A DNA stretch of 64,000 nucleotides. It comes from Epinephelus fuscoguttatus (Eukaryota > Chordata > Actinopteri > Perciformes > Serranidae). Shown here piece after piece: positions 10,565-22,947 of the stretch (the stretch's first letter is position 1; each line of letters opens with the position of its first letter). Position numbers and translations under genes: made by a program. The notes under the pieces were generated by a model, which saw only the letters and a list, made by a program, of their open reading frames with translations, was not told the origin of the DNA and made no database searches. The stretch spans positions 29,628,856-29,692,855 of the forward strand of contig NC_064760.1 in NCBI RefSeq assembly GCF_011397635.1. The letters run 5' to 3'.

Positions 10565-10577
10565 AAGTAATCTGGGA

Positions 10578-10959
10578 CACTTTAAGGTAGATTACCAAGA
10601 AAACCATCTAAAACTCTGAATGCGTTTGTTACTTTTGTTTGTGTTACTTTTATAAGTATGTGTATGTGTTATGGACCTCTGCTATATTTCTACAGAGAAA
10701 AAAAATGTTGCAAAGGAAAATATTTTCAAAACTTTGGAACTTGAACAACCTTGAGAACCTTTACCCCACTCCGATGACATGTTCAGGTAAAATGGCACAG
10801 TCATGTTTGTTTGTTTTTTAAATGACGAAGTCATTAATTCATTAAATCATTCATGTTACCTGTGGCTATTCATTAAAAATGTTTGTCCAACTTTTCTGCT
10901 GTGCTTTTCCTGTTCTTTATAGCTTGCCTGTTTCCTTGGTGCCACATTGTCTACAATGG

Positions 10960-10996
<37 letters not shown>

Positions 10997-11760
10997 TGTG
11001 GGTGTAATGATGATGGCAAATTCAGGAGTATAGTGGCTGACATTGACTCACTGCATCATCTTTAACATTTTTCAAGTGACAAAAATACTCCAAATGTCTG
11101 TAACATGACAAGTTAGCACACAATCACCTCTTGATTTTATGGCACATGAAAGCCTAAAAACATGCTGGTTTCACGTCAGAAAAATGTCCCATTTAAGATT
11201 AATTTTTGTTGCTCCATTTTACATGTATGCATTAAGTTCTCACCTGAAATCCTGTCCCATAAAGGTAATGCGTATATTATGAAAATATTTCAATTATAAG
11301 GCTAACATGTAATAAAATGCAACATCCTACAACCATTTCTTATTGTTAGAGCTGCAGGACTCTTACCAAAGATTAAAAATCAACGAGTTTTGACTCTTTG
11401 CTCTGCCCATACTGGTTATCTCAGACTAGTAAAAATGATTGTTTCATGTAAAGCAGATTTGTATTAACAGTGCAGTAACTTGTTTGGTGACTGGCTGCTA
11501 ATATTTAAAGAGCCCTGGATGTAAAATCTTATTTGTCCCACTTTACCTGATTCCCACTTACATATGACTGAATTAAAAATATGATGCGTTGCTAGGCTAT
11601 AGATGAAACTACCCAAGACTAAACTTAGCTCAAACATTACACTTACTAACTATAACACGAAAACGTTGTTTGAATTGTGATGCATAAGTATCCAAAGTTG
11701 TGACAGCTTTAAAATGTTAAAATCATGGAGCTTTTGGTGCTTGGTGTCGCAGAGAAAATG
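10578..11760. other. Intergenic between the SINE and the presumed rmnd5b promoter
   Basis: No coding exon seen. It contains the (GT)n microsatellite listed separately; the rest is AT-rich unique-looking sequence. Confidence 0.5.
10962..10994. repeat. (GT)n microsatellite
   Basis: Uninterrupted GT dinucleotide run in intergenic DNA. Confidence 0.95.
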
Positions 11761-11769
11761 ACTTTTATT

Positions 11770-11890
11770 GTGAAATGTCCTGATATGGCAGAATGCGACA
11801 CAGGAAGATCCGCATTACGACTGCTGGTGAAGTGCTACCATAACAGGCAAGTGGCTAACGCTAATGTCTGCTAACTAATTAGCAGGATAG
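11770..11890 (+). promoter_or_regulatory. Candidate rmnd5b promoter and non-coding first exon
   Basis: A donor-like GGATAG|GTGAGT places an exon end at 11890. An ETS-like acaggaagat is near 11800, CpG pairs cluster locally, and there is no TATA box. The first rmnd5b coding exon begins with an acceptor (tttctcttaatctag ending at 14023), so an upstream exon must exist and this is the best donor in the interval. The transcription start is not determined. Confidence 0.45.
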
Positions 11891-14023
11891 GTGAGTGGCG
11901 TTTATTTAAACACATTTTATATTTCAGTCAAAAGGCGACAGACGTTTTAAGTGTTGGTATAATACAAAATAACGAAGACCAGCGGGTTGTCATTCTCTCC
12001 TGAAATTATTTGGGCCTTGTCAGTCAGCAGCTAGCTAACATCAACTAGCTAAGTAGCTGCTAGCAATGGCGAGCTTTTGTAGCTAGCCAGCTTCTGTGAT
12101 ACCGTTTGTTTATGTTAGCTGTGCGGCTGTTTAATTTTATAAATAACCGCACCGAAATCAAATACATGGTTAGTAGCTTGTGGCACTTTGTATTTATTAT
12201 TGTCACTGAGTATTAAAAATGTGTAATGTGTCATTTCCATGTTAAAATAGAAATGTAGCTTGCGTTTATGTTGGTTAGCTCTATTACGGCAACTGCTAGG
12301 TGGACATTTTCTGTATTCAGCTTACAAGCGGTGAGTTACAGCAAAGCTATACATATCAATGATTTGATGTTTTTCTGTCACTAAAGAAATGATCTCTGAG
12401 TGACGACCAGCTGCTCAAACAAAGTCACTGAGCAACACTTGCTCTCCTCACCTGATGATGAAACAATACTTATGTATGGTTGAGACGCTAGTGGTGACTA
12501 ACGTTAGTAAACACAAGGCCGCAGAGTACACAGTGTGCCTGCGCTTAACATTGTTAAAGGCCCAGCTAGTTGTTAGCACTGTTATATTAAGCCAAACTTT
12601 ATTTTTATCAGGGCACTACGGGGTCGGTTTGCCTTTTTCCTCCCTTCAGAACAAACGAGTGTCTACTAGCCCTTAAAGGTCTCTCTAAAACATCATACCT
12701 CAGGGCTGGGGTTGTACTGTTCAAAGACAATCATAAGATTGTCAGGAAGATGTGCATTTTGGCAACTGGTTTGTGACATTGAAATAATGGCATGGTCTCT
12801 TACAGCTAAATAATTATCCCACAGTCCTTATTTGTTGGATTTCTTTTGTGTTCAGCCCACTGCAGAAAACTACTGACATCTGGAAACTACAGATGAAACA
12901 AAAACATGAATTACTGGAGCCTGGCCAATACATCAGCTGGGTTATCATCATATCACTGTTGGCATGTTCATTGTCCAAATATATGTTTGAAGTAGTTTAG
13001 AAACAGTGTTGCTATTATATGGCACTGACAAGTTTATTTTTCAACATTTATAGGTCATTCTTGATACAGTTCTTTAGAAAATATTTGAGGATATTGTTTA
13101 AAAAAGGATTTATTATGCTTTGTAATCAGGTGAAAAAACGATGGAGCTGAAATGATTAGTTGATTGACCAGAAATTGATCTCCAGTGATTTAAAAAGTAG
13201 ATTAAAATAGATAAATTGTAATTTTTCGAGTAAAATAACCCCATATAATGCAGTTCCGTCTGCTCAGTTGTGATGTTTTTCTGATTTCTCTATTGCTTAT
13301 TTGATTATAAACTGGATATCTTTGGGTTTGGAGCTGCTGGTCAAACAACACAAGAAACTGGAGGCCCAAATTGAGATTGGCATTTTTCACCATTGTCTGA
13401 CCTTTTGATTAGGGCTGCCACTAACGATTATTTTCATTGTCGACTAATCTGTCGATTATTTCTTCGATTAGTCGACTAATCATTTTATCGAAAAATGTGT
13501 TAAAATGTTGAAAAATGTCAGTCTGTCTTGCCCAAACCCCAAAATTACATCATCTAATGTCTTGTTTCGTACTCACGCCAAAGGGTTTTAGTTCACTGTC
13601 ATGGGAGAGTGTGTAAAGCTGCCAATATCTGAACATAAGAAGCTGCAGTAAGAGTATTTTGGGGTAGTTTTATAGTACTTTTCTATGAAAAATGACTCAA
13701 ACCGATTAGTTGACTACTAAAATAGTCACCGATTATTTTAATAGTCGATTAGTCATCGATTAGTCGACTAATGGCAGTGGCTGCCCTACTTTTGATTAAA
13801 CGATTTATTGAGAAATAATTGGCACATTAATCTTGATGAAAACAAGTGTTAATTTCAGCCCATACAACTGAAAAAAAACATCTGTTATATTGTTATCATA
13901 TTGTCTAATATCTGTACTAGTGTTGGCCAAAAAGAAAAACAGTGTCAATCAGGCAGTATTACATGTTCACTGACTTTGACCTGTATTTTGTCCTTGTCCT
14001 ATATTTTTTTTCTCTTAATCTAG
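11891..14023 (+). other. Probable 5'UTR intron of rmnd5b
   Basis: Lies between the candidate donor at 11891 and the acceptor at 14023. It holds the 379-bp hAT-type element at 13410-13788 and no other recognised feature. The 73-codon frame at 12455 looks like chance. Confidence 0.4.
13410..13788. mobile_element. Non-autonomous hAT-type element with 8-bp target duplication
   Basis: Ends are tagggctgccact and, inverted, tagggcagccact. The interior is rich in gattagtcgactaat-type palindromes at both ends. The flanking 8-mer cttttgat is repeated exactly at 13402-13409 and 13789-13796. An 8-bp duplication and tagggc-type ends are hallmarks of the hAT superfamily. There is no transposase frame, so it is a MITE-like passenger, sitting in the presumed 5'UTR intron of rmnd5b about 0.25 kb before the first coding exon. 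Confidence 0.9.
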
Positions 14024-14060
14024 GTGTCTTTTTGTGTGTGTGAGTGTTCCAGTCTGAACC

Positions 14061-17000
14061 ATGGAACAGTGTGCGTGTGTCGAGCGGGAGCTGGAGAAAG
14101 TGCTTCATCGCTTTGTAATGTACGGCCACCAGTCTGAGGAGAGGCTAGACGAGCTCCTGCGCAGCGTCTGCGAGATTCGAGGACAGCTAGTTGCTTTCGG
14201 TAAGAAATACTGATGCACACAAGATGATGAAGATATATTTATGATAAGTGAACTAAATCTTATTCTCAGCTTTTTTTTTTGTTCCATCAGAAATTACAAT
14301 TGTGCTTTGTTAGTTGTGTTTCATCCATGCTGTATTATAATTAATAAGGCACATATTGTTGTAGACCTGCACAGTGAAGACTCTTACTTTCTCTCTTTTG
14401 CAGGAGTACAAGATGCAGACATATCAGTCCTATCTCAGACTATGGCACAGTGTTGTAAGAACATCAAAGAAACAGTGCAGATGCTAGCCTCCCGACATAA
14501 GGACATCCATGGCAGTGTGTCAAAAGTGGGAAAAGCCATTGACAGGGTAAGAGTAAGGAGCAACATTCTTAAGCATTTAACATTTTGTATACATATACTT
14601 AACCTCTAAAATGCTATTCTGCAGAATTTTGATGCAGAGATCAGTGCTGTGGTGGCAGAGACAGTGTGGGACACCCCAGAAAGACAGAAATACCTGAGTG
14701 AGACCATTGTGGAGCACCTGTACAGACAAGGGATGCTCAGTGTAGCAGAGGATCTTTGTCAGGTAAGTTAGCCTGAAGCCTTGAAACTAATTTTGTAATG
14801 AAAAAGCAGCCTGAGTGGTTTCTAAGATGATTGTGTTCTGAAACATATTAATGCAAATGAATTGAGGCAACATTATGGGGCCTCAAATCTAGTGTAATCC
14901 TTGTTTTTCTGTCAGGATTATTAATGTAGAATTCTTGCTACCCATTGTTTGTTCCCCAGGAGTCTGGTGTAGTTATAGATATGAGTATGAAGCAGCCTTT
15001 CCTGGAGCTGAACAGAATTCTTGAAGCTCTGAGGATGCAGGACCTCAGGCCGGCACTAGAGTAAGTTTTCGATTTCCTGTTATCTGTGTCTAGACAGTCG
15101 TCATCTCCGTAAAGAGAACAAAATGGCTTGCACCATTTTCACACATTGGTAGAGAGGGAGACATTTTAGCTGCTTTACTTTAAAATGCACTACAAGAAGT
15201 ACAAAATCTATACAACATAGCATGGGGGAATACACTTAAACTTAGACTTAAACCTTAGGGAACTCCCTGGTCACTGAGAAGTTAGTCCTTCTATAAAGTC
15301 CCAAAATGCTCGAGGAATGTCTATTGAGATTAGGTTCCTTGCTAAAGACGTCACTTTTAATCACATAATTATGATTGGAAAAGCTCCCTCCAGGATGTTG
15401 ATTGCTGTAAGTGTTGACATAGATGACTGTACTTATTCATGGCTGTGCCTTTTTGAACAGATGGGCTGTGACGAATCGGCAGCGCCTTTTGGACTTGAAC
15501 AGCAGTCTAGAGTTCAAATTGCACCGCTTGTACTTCATCAGCCTGCTCAGCGGGGGAATCGCCAACCAAATGGAGGCCCTGCAGTATGCCAGACACTTTC
15601 AGCCCTTCGCCTCCCAACACCAGAGAGGTAGACAGTATACAGTAGCATCATCGTGACATTACCGACACTAATACACAACGTGCTTAACTTGAGTTGTGTT
15701 TCACAGTTTTTCTGAAAGTAGAAAGAAGTGTAGGCTCTGAGTTTTTTAAGAAGAGCCCCCACAATTCAGGAATAGTACAAGAGCAACCAAGAAGGAATGA
15801 AAGTGTTCTTCAATAATTCTGAGGCCTTTTTTTAACAATACTCATGTAATGTTTGATTGGTTGTGTGTCCACACCTGTACTTTTTTGTCCCTCTAGATAT
15901 TCAGATTCTGATGGGCAGTCTGGTGTACCTGCGTCACGGCATTGAGAACTCTCCATACCGCAGTCTACTGGAGACAAATCAGTGGGCAGAGATCTGTAAC
16001 ATCTTCACCCGGGATGCCTGTGCTTTACTGGGCCTGTCTGTTGAGTCCCCACTCAGTGTTAGGTAAGACAAGTATGAACAACACCCTACACCTCTTCTCT
16101 GATTTCCTGTCAGCACCTTTACATTTATACCAACGTTGAGACTAAAGTTAAAACAACTCATTTCTATTTTTTTGAAGTTCAAGATTAAGTATAAACTGTG
16201 CCATTGCATCGTCATCACCATGTTGTCTTCTTCAAGCCTGTGCATAAATCAGTTTAACCAAAGTCAAACTGTAACAATGTTGCAACGTCTGTTTGTCTGC
16301 AGTTTTGCATCGGGCTGTATGGCCTTGCCAGTGCTGATGAACATCAAGCAGGTGATAGAGCAAAGACAGTGCAGCGGAGTCTGGACGCACAAAGATGAGT
16401 TGCCTGTATGTCCCTTTGAATTTCCAAACAGCATCTTATCACTCATTTCTCGTCATTCAGTTTATTCTCATCATTTCTGTTGCTGTAGATTGAAATCGAC
16501 CTTGGGAAGAAATGCTGGTACCACTCTGTGTTCGCCTGCCCAATCCTCAGGCAGCAAACCTCAGAGAGCAATCCTCCCATGAAGCTCATCTGCGGCCACG
16601 TCATCTCCAGAGATGCCCTCAACAAATTGACTAACGCTGGGAAGTAAGTTGGCAGTCTGATTGATTGATATGTGCATGGTGGGATAAGGTTGTGTGAGTA
16701 GCAATAGTTATAAAAGTTGTGTTGGAGTCTTGGATCACAACATTTTAAGGAACCCCGCTAAGGAGCCGTACACATGCCTTATCTTTAACCGCCTGGAAAT
16801 CGCAAGGTCGGGCACTGGCCGCTACTTTTGTGCCTTTTTTGTGCCAGCTTTCAAGAGCGCAGTTGCAGGTTGTGTCTGAGGTTGCTAAGCATCCCCAACA
16901 AGCACAGTACCATAGCCTGTTTACCTAAAATCCTGAGTGCAAAGCTGATCTTCCTCCAGGCGCCTATCGTTCATGGAACAAATGTAAAGCTCTGGCAGAC

Positions 17001-18370
17001 CTGCCCTAACTTCATCTTCCATATTTATTGCAGACTGATATTTACGGAAGAGGGGAAAGATATCTGTCAGCTGTGATTGAATGGTCCTCGTCACATGACA
17101 CGTGGTGCACCTTGCTGTATTCCGAAGTTGAACTTGGTTTATCTCAGAGTGCTTGGGAACATGCGCACGCTGCGACGGCGTCGCTCTGGCATTAGACCAC
17201 ACCTGCTGCACCTCCTGTCTACATTGAACCCAGCAATATTTCCTTGCAGTAATTTCGCTGTGGAGGATATGCTGAAAACGGCAACAGCTGATAGAAAACT
17301 TTTTGGTTAAGATATAAAAACTTCAGAAACTGACATTATATGTAGGTCTGTGTCCAGGTTGCAGGTGAAAAGAGGGATCCGACTCCTTTTGGCTGTTATC
17401 AAAGAGCATTTGTGTTGTCACTCTAGCAAGGTAGTGTTAAAGATCTCATTTTAAATTTGTGTTTTTGCAGTGCTGCTCCACAACTTATTGACGGTCTGTC
17501 ATGCACATATGTTAGCACTGTGAATTTTTTTTCTGGTCCCCAGTGAACTGTGTTTCACTGTGTGCACCTGAGTGAGTCATAGTGTTATCGCTGCATCTAT
17601 AACTTACAGTAGCCCACAAGCATGCAGTGTCAATGAATGAGCAGTGTTATTAGCCACTCTGACCTAAGAATTTGTTTCTCTAATTACATAACCACTCCCA
17701 ATGAGCAGGAGTACTGTATCAGCATACCTAAAGCTGTAGTTGATAACTAATAACTAAAATAACCAAAACTGTCATAATATTCTGAAAGAAGTATGCAAGA
17801 TGAATAGTCATGTCCCACCCCTACCTCCTACTTCCTCTGCATTCGCAAGAATCTACTGTGTTGCACCAGAAAACAATTAGTCAGAGCCGAGGAGTCTCTA
17901 ATGCAGCTGTTAGTCATGACAGTTGCTCTGTGAACTGTGGTCAAACTGTCAGACTAGGCAATGGTGATCGAATATGATTCAGATTTTGTTCCATATTTCT
18001 TGCCTCAGATGTTTTCAGAAACATATTTTCAAAATTTTCAATATTTTTAAAAATGTAATGTTCAGCTGGGCCACTTCTCATAAAAAGCAAGCTTGTTTTA
18101 AGGCTGCAGTAATGTGGTGAAGTTAATTAAAATAAGTGTCTTTCTGTAAATTAAGAAATCAATCCAAAAACTGTTTATTTTGGAAAATGGCCAGCTCTGT
18201 AAAGTGTATAAGATTTGTAGTTAATCAGCCAAAACAATCAGTATGGTCTGTTAAAACTGTAACATCCTTTTCCTGCTCTCCTCACCGTCCCCTGTCTCAT
18301 CCTCAGGTTGAAATGTCCGTACTGCCCCATGGAGCAGAATCCGTCACACGCCAAGCAGATCTACTTTTGA
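14061..18370 (+). CDS. rmnd5b: RMND5B, RING-type E3 subunit of the CTLH (GID) ubiquitin ligase
   Basis: Nine coding exons join in frame: 14061-14199, 14404-14546, 14625-14762, 14960-15060, 15461-15627, 15897-16062, 16303-16405, 16489-16643, 18307-18370. They total 1,176 nt, or 391 aa plus stop, against 393 in human. The start [15 protein letters not shown] matches RMND5B rather than RMND5A (MDQCV). LisH lies around residues 115-147 ([19 protein letters not shown]) and CTLH at ~150-210. A divergent RING sits at 328-378 ([37 protein letters not shown]). In the CTLH complex RMND5A/B pairs with MAEA and this RING contributes to E2 recruitment. All introns are GT-AG; the last is 1.66 kb. The ATG at 14061 follows accc/aacc context and has the family N-terminus. 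Confidence 0.97.
16644..18306 (+). other. Long last intron of rmnd5b
   Basis: Donor gtaagt at 16644, acceptor cctcag ending at 18306. The short frames within it (for example 17077 and 16828) have no coding character and are not exons. No clear mobile element recognised. Confidence 0.9.
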
Positions 18371-18915
18371 TACGGCACACTTTCTTCACGAGTAAGGATG
18401 AAGTTCCCTGGAGCTCTTTGCATTTCCAGGACCATTTGCTCTGGCCCTTTTTCCTCTGTCCCTGGCCTCTCGGCCTGTTATTGTAAGCATTAAGGTTTTA
18501 TCCCAGTGCTCCTCTGGACAGCCTTGGCCATCCCGTAACCCACCTCGGACCTTCCAACTTTGCGTAGTATACAGAGTCCAGCGGGAATGGTCAGACTACG
18601 ACCTGTAGTAGAGTGAGGAGTCTGTCAGTAATGAGAGTATCCTCATGAAGAAGCACCTCTGAAAAAGGTTCATTCATTGAAACTCATTTGCAAATGCCCG
18701 CAGAGTTATAGGCTTATCTTTTTAAAGTATGTAATACTTTATAGTGTTTGTTTTCTCGGCTTTATCGACTGTTTGAGTTGGATGACTGCTTCATTTTTTC
18801 TCCTTTTTTGTGACAGAAGCAGTTCAATGATAATGGATGGGTGAGTGTGGGTAAATGGTATAGATAGGCAGTGTCTGGTTTCAGAATGGTAATAATAAAC
18901 TTCTATTATACATGA
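18371..18915 (+). other. rmnd5b proximal 3'UTR
   Basis: Follows the TGA at 18368-18370. A canonical AATAAA at 18894-18899 gives a likely poly(A) site near 18915. Confidence 0.7.
18894..18899 (+). terminator. Proximal poly(A) signal of rmnd5b
   Basis: AATAAA about 525 bases after the stop codon, in the aataataaac context. Confidence 0.65.
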
Positions 18916-20277
18916 CAAAAACCACGGAAAAACAAACTGTGCTGAAGGTTTATTATTTGCTGGTGAAGGGAACTGTGGAGGTCTCCATCAAATCGAACTC
19001 TTGATTGTGACCCATTGCTCCTCCATAATGTAATAAAGGCCTCACGTAGCTTGAAAGTCACTGTTGGCTGATGTATCCATTTGATCAGTAAAACAATTAA
19101 CTCATCAATGGGGGGAACAGCTTTTTTTTTTTGTTTGTTTTTTTGGACTGACTGCACCAGCAAGATTTTTCCTCATTGTAGAAGCCATTTGTCTTGTTCT
19201 ATGTATGTATTTAACAAACAGTGACAAAAAGGAAACAAAAAATATATACTACTGTGAAATGTGCTTTGTTTCTATTTTTCATTGCGACAATGGCTCATGT
19301 AAAATAGTAAATTAAACTGAACGGCAACGTGCGTAATCAACACTACTGCGTAACTCTCAGAGCTATCGACTCAACAGTTCACATCACGGTTGTGCCATCG
19401 AATCACTCTGCTCTGCATTGTGTATCCTAAGCTTGCAAGCCATGTGATTTGGAGATGTTAAAGTGGTGTGATGGTAGCCGTATGGTCTGACTTGCAGTGA
19501 CTGTAGGCTTGTGATTCAGCTTTACTCGTCGTGGGTGGGGGAAAGTCCTCTGATCATTGTGGCTGTTGTTTAATATATACTTAGAAAATTCCTCTGCTGC
19601 ATAGCTTTTATTTGAGATGGAGTCATAGAAACATTTAAATCCATACATTTCCTCAGGGCTCATTGTATCACTTCATACCACACTTTGCAGTTTTAAAGTT
19701 GTACATTTATATAAGGAGTCTTGAACAAAGATGACACATATTTCACTGGGTGAGGCTGATAGTTTGGGGATTATAAGAGTTTGTATATATTATTCAGATG
19801 GTGATGTGCAAGCATACACTGGGGGAAAAGCCTGTCACAAGGTCCAAGGCATTTGGATGTTCAATACAATATGTTTAGATGATCAACAGTGCAAGTTCCC
19901 CGGTGTCCTCTTGAAAATGGTGATGTCACCTCACACTATAGTGAGGCTAATTTGTTTAGCAAGCACCGCACCAGCATAGCTCACACTGACAATGCAACAT
20001 TACACTCAGATTTAAGATTTTTATCTGGTTTCATTTGGAAATGGGTTGAAGCACATGTTTTGCGTGGACTTTCACTGAATTTCCTCTTTTTTCTTTCTTT
20101 GGTTGACAATCATTCATTGCTTCTTTGAGTGTTCCTTCGGATAGACTGCTAGCGCTCCGTACTTCTGTCGTATTAATTTTGTTGAATGTTTGCATTTCCT
20201 GCTTTTGTGTGTTAATGCAACTTTTATTGTAAATATTTATCCTCTAACATGTTTCATATACTTGCATCTGAAATTAA

Positions 20278-20283
20278 AATAAA
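20278..20283 (+). terminator. Possible distal poly(A) signal of rmnd5b
   Basis: AATAAA in the run aaattaaaataaaaattt, 1.9 kb after the stop. The segment 18916-20278 has no gene, and its AT-rich, TTTTATTG-bearing sequence could be an extended 3'UTR. Whether it is used is unknown. Confidence 0.4.
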
Positions 20284-20499
20284 AATTTATACTCCAAGTC
20301 AGCTTTGGAGGTGTGACATGGCATCAGGTTGTGGCCTGCTCCCACCACACAGGGTTTCCCAACAGTATCATGGGCAAAATTTATATTGACTTTTTAAGGA
20401 CCCATAATAAAAATTCCTTGACCATTCATAATATATAACAAGAACAGAGCCGTGTAGTATACTTTACTCCAAATATTAATTATATTATTAACCTTAAAC

Positions 20500-20823
20500 C
20501 AGCGGTTCCCAACTGGTGGGTCGGCGTCCAAAAGTGGGTTGCGGTCCATTTGGAATGGATCGCAAGTGACTCACTAATGTGTCAAGTTGTAAAAAACACA
20601 CTTTATTTTTAGTTACAGTGAATTTCTGGCACTTAACTTTTATTTTGAAGTGCCTTCTCCTGCTGTAGAATGAGTGACTAACTGACAACTACTGGACAGA
20701 GACAGCAAACTTGCTCAACGACCTTACCAAAGTGTGACGCTGTGTGTATTAAACTGTGTGGACCTTAAACTAATGACAAAGGGGACATCTGGACCCTGTG
20801 GTTGGACCAGTTGGGAACCACTG
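20500..20823. mobile_element. Non-autonomous hAT-type MITE with 8-bp target duplication
   Basis: Ends are cagcggttcccaactggt and, inverted, cagtggttcccaactggt, the classic hAT (Charlie/MER5-like) terminus. The 8-mer ccttaaac occurs exactly at 20492-20499 and again at 20824-20831. 324 bp long with no transposase frame. It lies downstream of the distal poly(A) signal of rmnd5b. Confidence 0.92.
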
Positions 20824-20831
20824 CCTTAAAC

Positions 20832-21143
20832 TATTACGCTCTACTTTCAGACTAGTTAAAATGAAAACAATGTACACATGGTGCTCAGAGTGGCAGCTGA
20901 ACGCCCTGTGCTGCCCATATCAAGGCCCCATCTCAAAAATGCAGTACAATTTAAAAGTAGCAGTGGTGCATAGATATGGAAACATTCTCGCCCCACTTGC
21001 CTGGTGTTACTCATTCACCAAGGTTGCATACAACGAGGGAGAGATGGAGAATGTGGGTAAAAAATGAAGTGTACATGATGGTAAAGGTGACACATCAACA
21101 CATATTAGAGCCATGTTTCTTTACCATCTACAGAAAATAAATC
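20832..21143. other. Intergenic, nothing recognised
   Basis: A frame of 89 codons at 20798-21067 begins in the hAT end and shows no family resemblance. No gene called. Confidence 0.4.
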
Positions 21144-21660
21144 AAAGGTCCATCGTGTAGGTATGTGTAGAGGATATACTGGCGAAATGGAGTATAACAA
21201 GTACGTTTTTGTTATTAGATAATCACCTGAAAATAAGAATCATTGTGTTTTCAGTAACTTAGAATGAGCCGTTTATATCTACAATAGGGAGCATGTTCTC
21301 ATCTATGGAGATTGCCCAGACGAAGCCCAGAATGGACAAATGAAACACTGGCTCTAAATAGGGACATTCACGTTTTCACGTCAGCTTCTTCAGATAACAC
21401 CTCCTCCATGACGAGCAGCATCAGACAAACACTTGATTGTATTCAGTGTTTTTTACTGGTCTAAATCACCTGGTCCATTTCTTTTGGAGAGGAAGAGACC
21501 CTTGTGGATAATTCGGCTCCTGGTAAAAACCTGACTGCCAAACATTGAACACTGAAGGAATTCAAACTGGGAGAAGTTTCAGCTGGTTGGTGAGGATGTG
21601 TTATCCTCACCAGCAGCATATGCCACTAAATCCACTTAAATCTTACACAATGGACCTTTA
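21144..21660. mobile_element. Non-autonomous DNA transposon with aaaggtcca ends
   Basis: The left end aaaggtccatcgtgtagg and the inverted right end taaaggtccattgtgtaa form a terminal inverted repeat. The interior (cacctgaaaataagaatcattgtg, gaatgagccgtttatatct) is a repeat I recognise as widespread in teleosts. I could not find an intact target duplication. Length ~517 bp. Confidence 0.65.
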
Positions 21661-22928
21661 GGTTACAATATGTGGAAGGTTATCCACAGACATGACTGTA
21701 ACACTTACACACAACAAAATACGATGACTTTTCATAAACTTTCAAGGATTTTACTGAGTGTATGACTTTTCTGGGCCTTGAAAATTAAATTGTCCAGGGT
21801 TTCCATGTCTGTGGGAGCCCTGAATAACTGATTTATCTTCATGGTTTTATATCTGCTCAGCCTCCTTTCAGCACCACTTGGTGGTGCTATTGCTGTATTG
21901 AACTGGCTAAATAGCCTTGAAGTGCATTAGATCACAAGCTGGAGGTTTTAATTAAAATGAGTTTCAACAAGGAACCATTTTTCCTTTCTAAATTCTGATT
22001 TCAAATAATCATTTGAATTCATCAGACGAACAGCACTGATGGCATTCAGCACTGCAACCCTCCCACAGAGTGATAACATGAGGTAAGAATCCTTTCTCAT
22101 CCCACTTCAGCAAACCACTCCTGAGCTGTGCAGTTATATTAAGCCCCAGTTTATATAATGCTTTAAATGCCAAGGTAAGGGCCTCGTGAGTCAGCCACAG
22201 CTCATAGCTATTCAGATTATGACCCTGGATAAAAAAATAAACCTGCGTTATGGACTTACATGTGCAATTTCTCTCATTTTTCACACTATTTTATAGATAT
22301 TCTCTCCTTCATAACCATAAACATAACATGGATTTGAAAAAAAAAAAAATAGAGTCAAACGTTAAGCTTTCATCCTTGCCAAGACATCCTTGGCACTCTG
22401 TTCTAGTTTGCACATTTGATGGTTTCCATAGAGGTGCTTATTTTCTTGAGCAAACAGGGATCCTCCTATGTTTCCATCTCAGCCGACCCTCCAGCTCCCT
22501 GCCGTCTGTGCTGCAGGAGATGGTATGTGAGGACTGGCTGGGGTAGAGCAGGGAGGGCCTTAGGGAGAGGCTGAGATAAGGATTCAAGGCTCAACCTCTA
22601 AAAGCCACATTAGTCCCAAAAGCCTCCACCGCTCTGTTGTTCATTCTGTCATAAAGCTCCTGTCCTTGGGTTTTATTGGCACGCTCTGTGGAGATTTTAA
22701 GCCCCTTCGGAGCAGGCAGCCGTCTGAGCCCTCGGGTGAATGCCATCAGTTACGCCACTAACATTTTGACAAGTGATTTCTGGTGCGTTTAATTCAAACA
22801 ATGTCGGACAGTAAGGCCTATGATAAAGCATTGTGCAGCCTTGATTTACCCCCCAAAATACCATCGGGACAAACACCATCTACAAAGCTCTTTCACCACT
22901 TCATAAATGTTTATTATGAATCCAAACG

Positions 22929-22947
22929 TATATATATATATATATAT
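22929..22947. repeat. (TA)n tract
   Basis: Short TA dinucleotide run beside a minus-strand AATAAA. Confidence 0.85.

Noticed and set aside
14241-14609. 122-codon plus frame taken as an independent gene
   Set aside because: It contains rmnd5b exon 2 with flanking intron sequence; the true product is the spliced rmnd5b protein.
16136-16582. 148-codon plus frame over rmnd5b exons 7-8
   Set aside because: Reads through the introns in a frame other than the spliced rmnd5b frame; a shadow.
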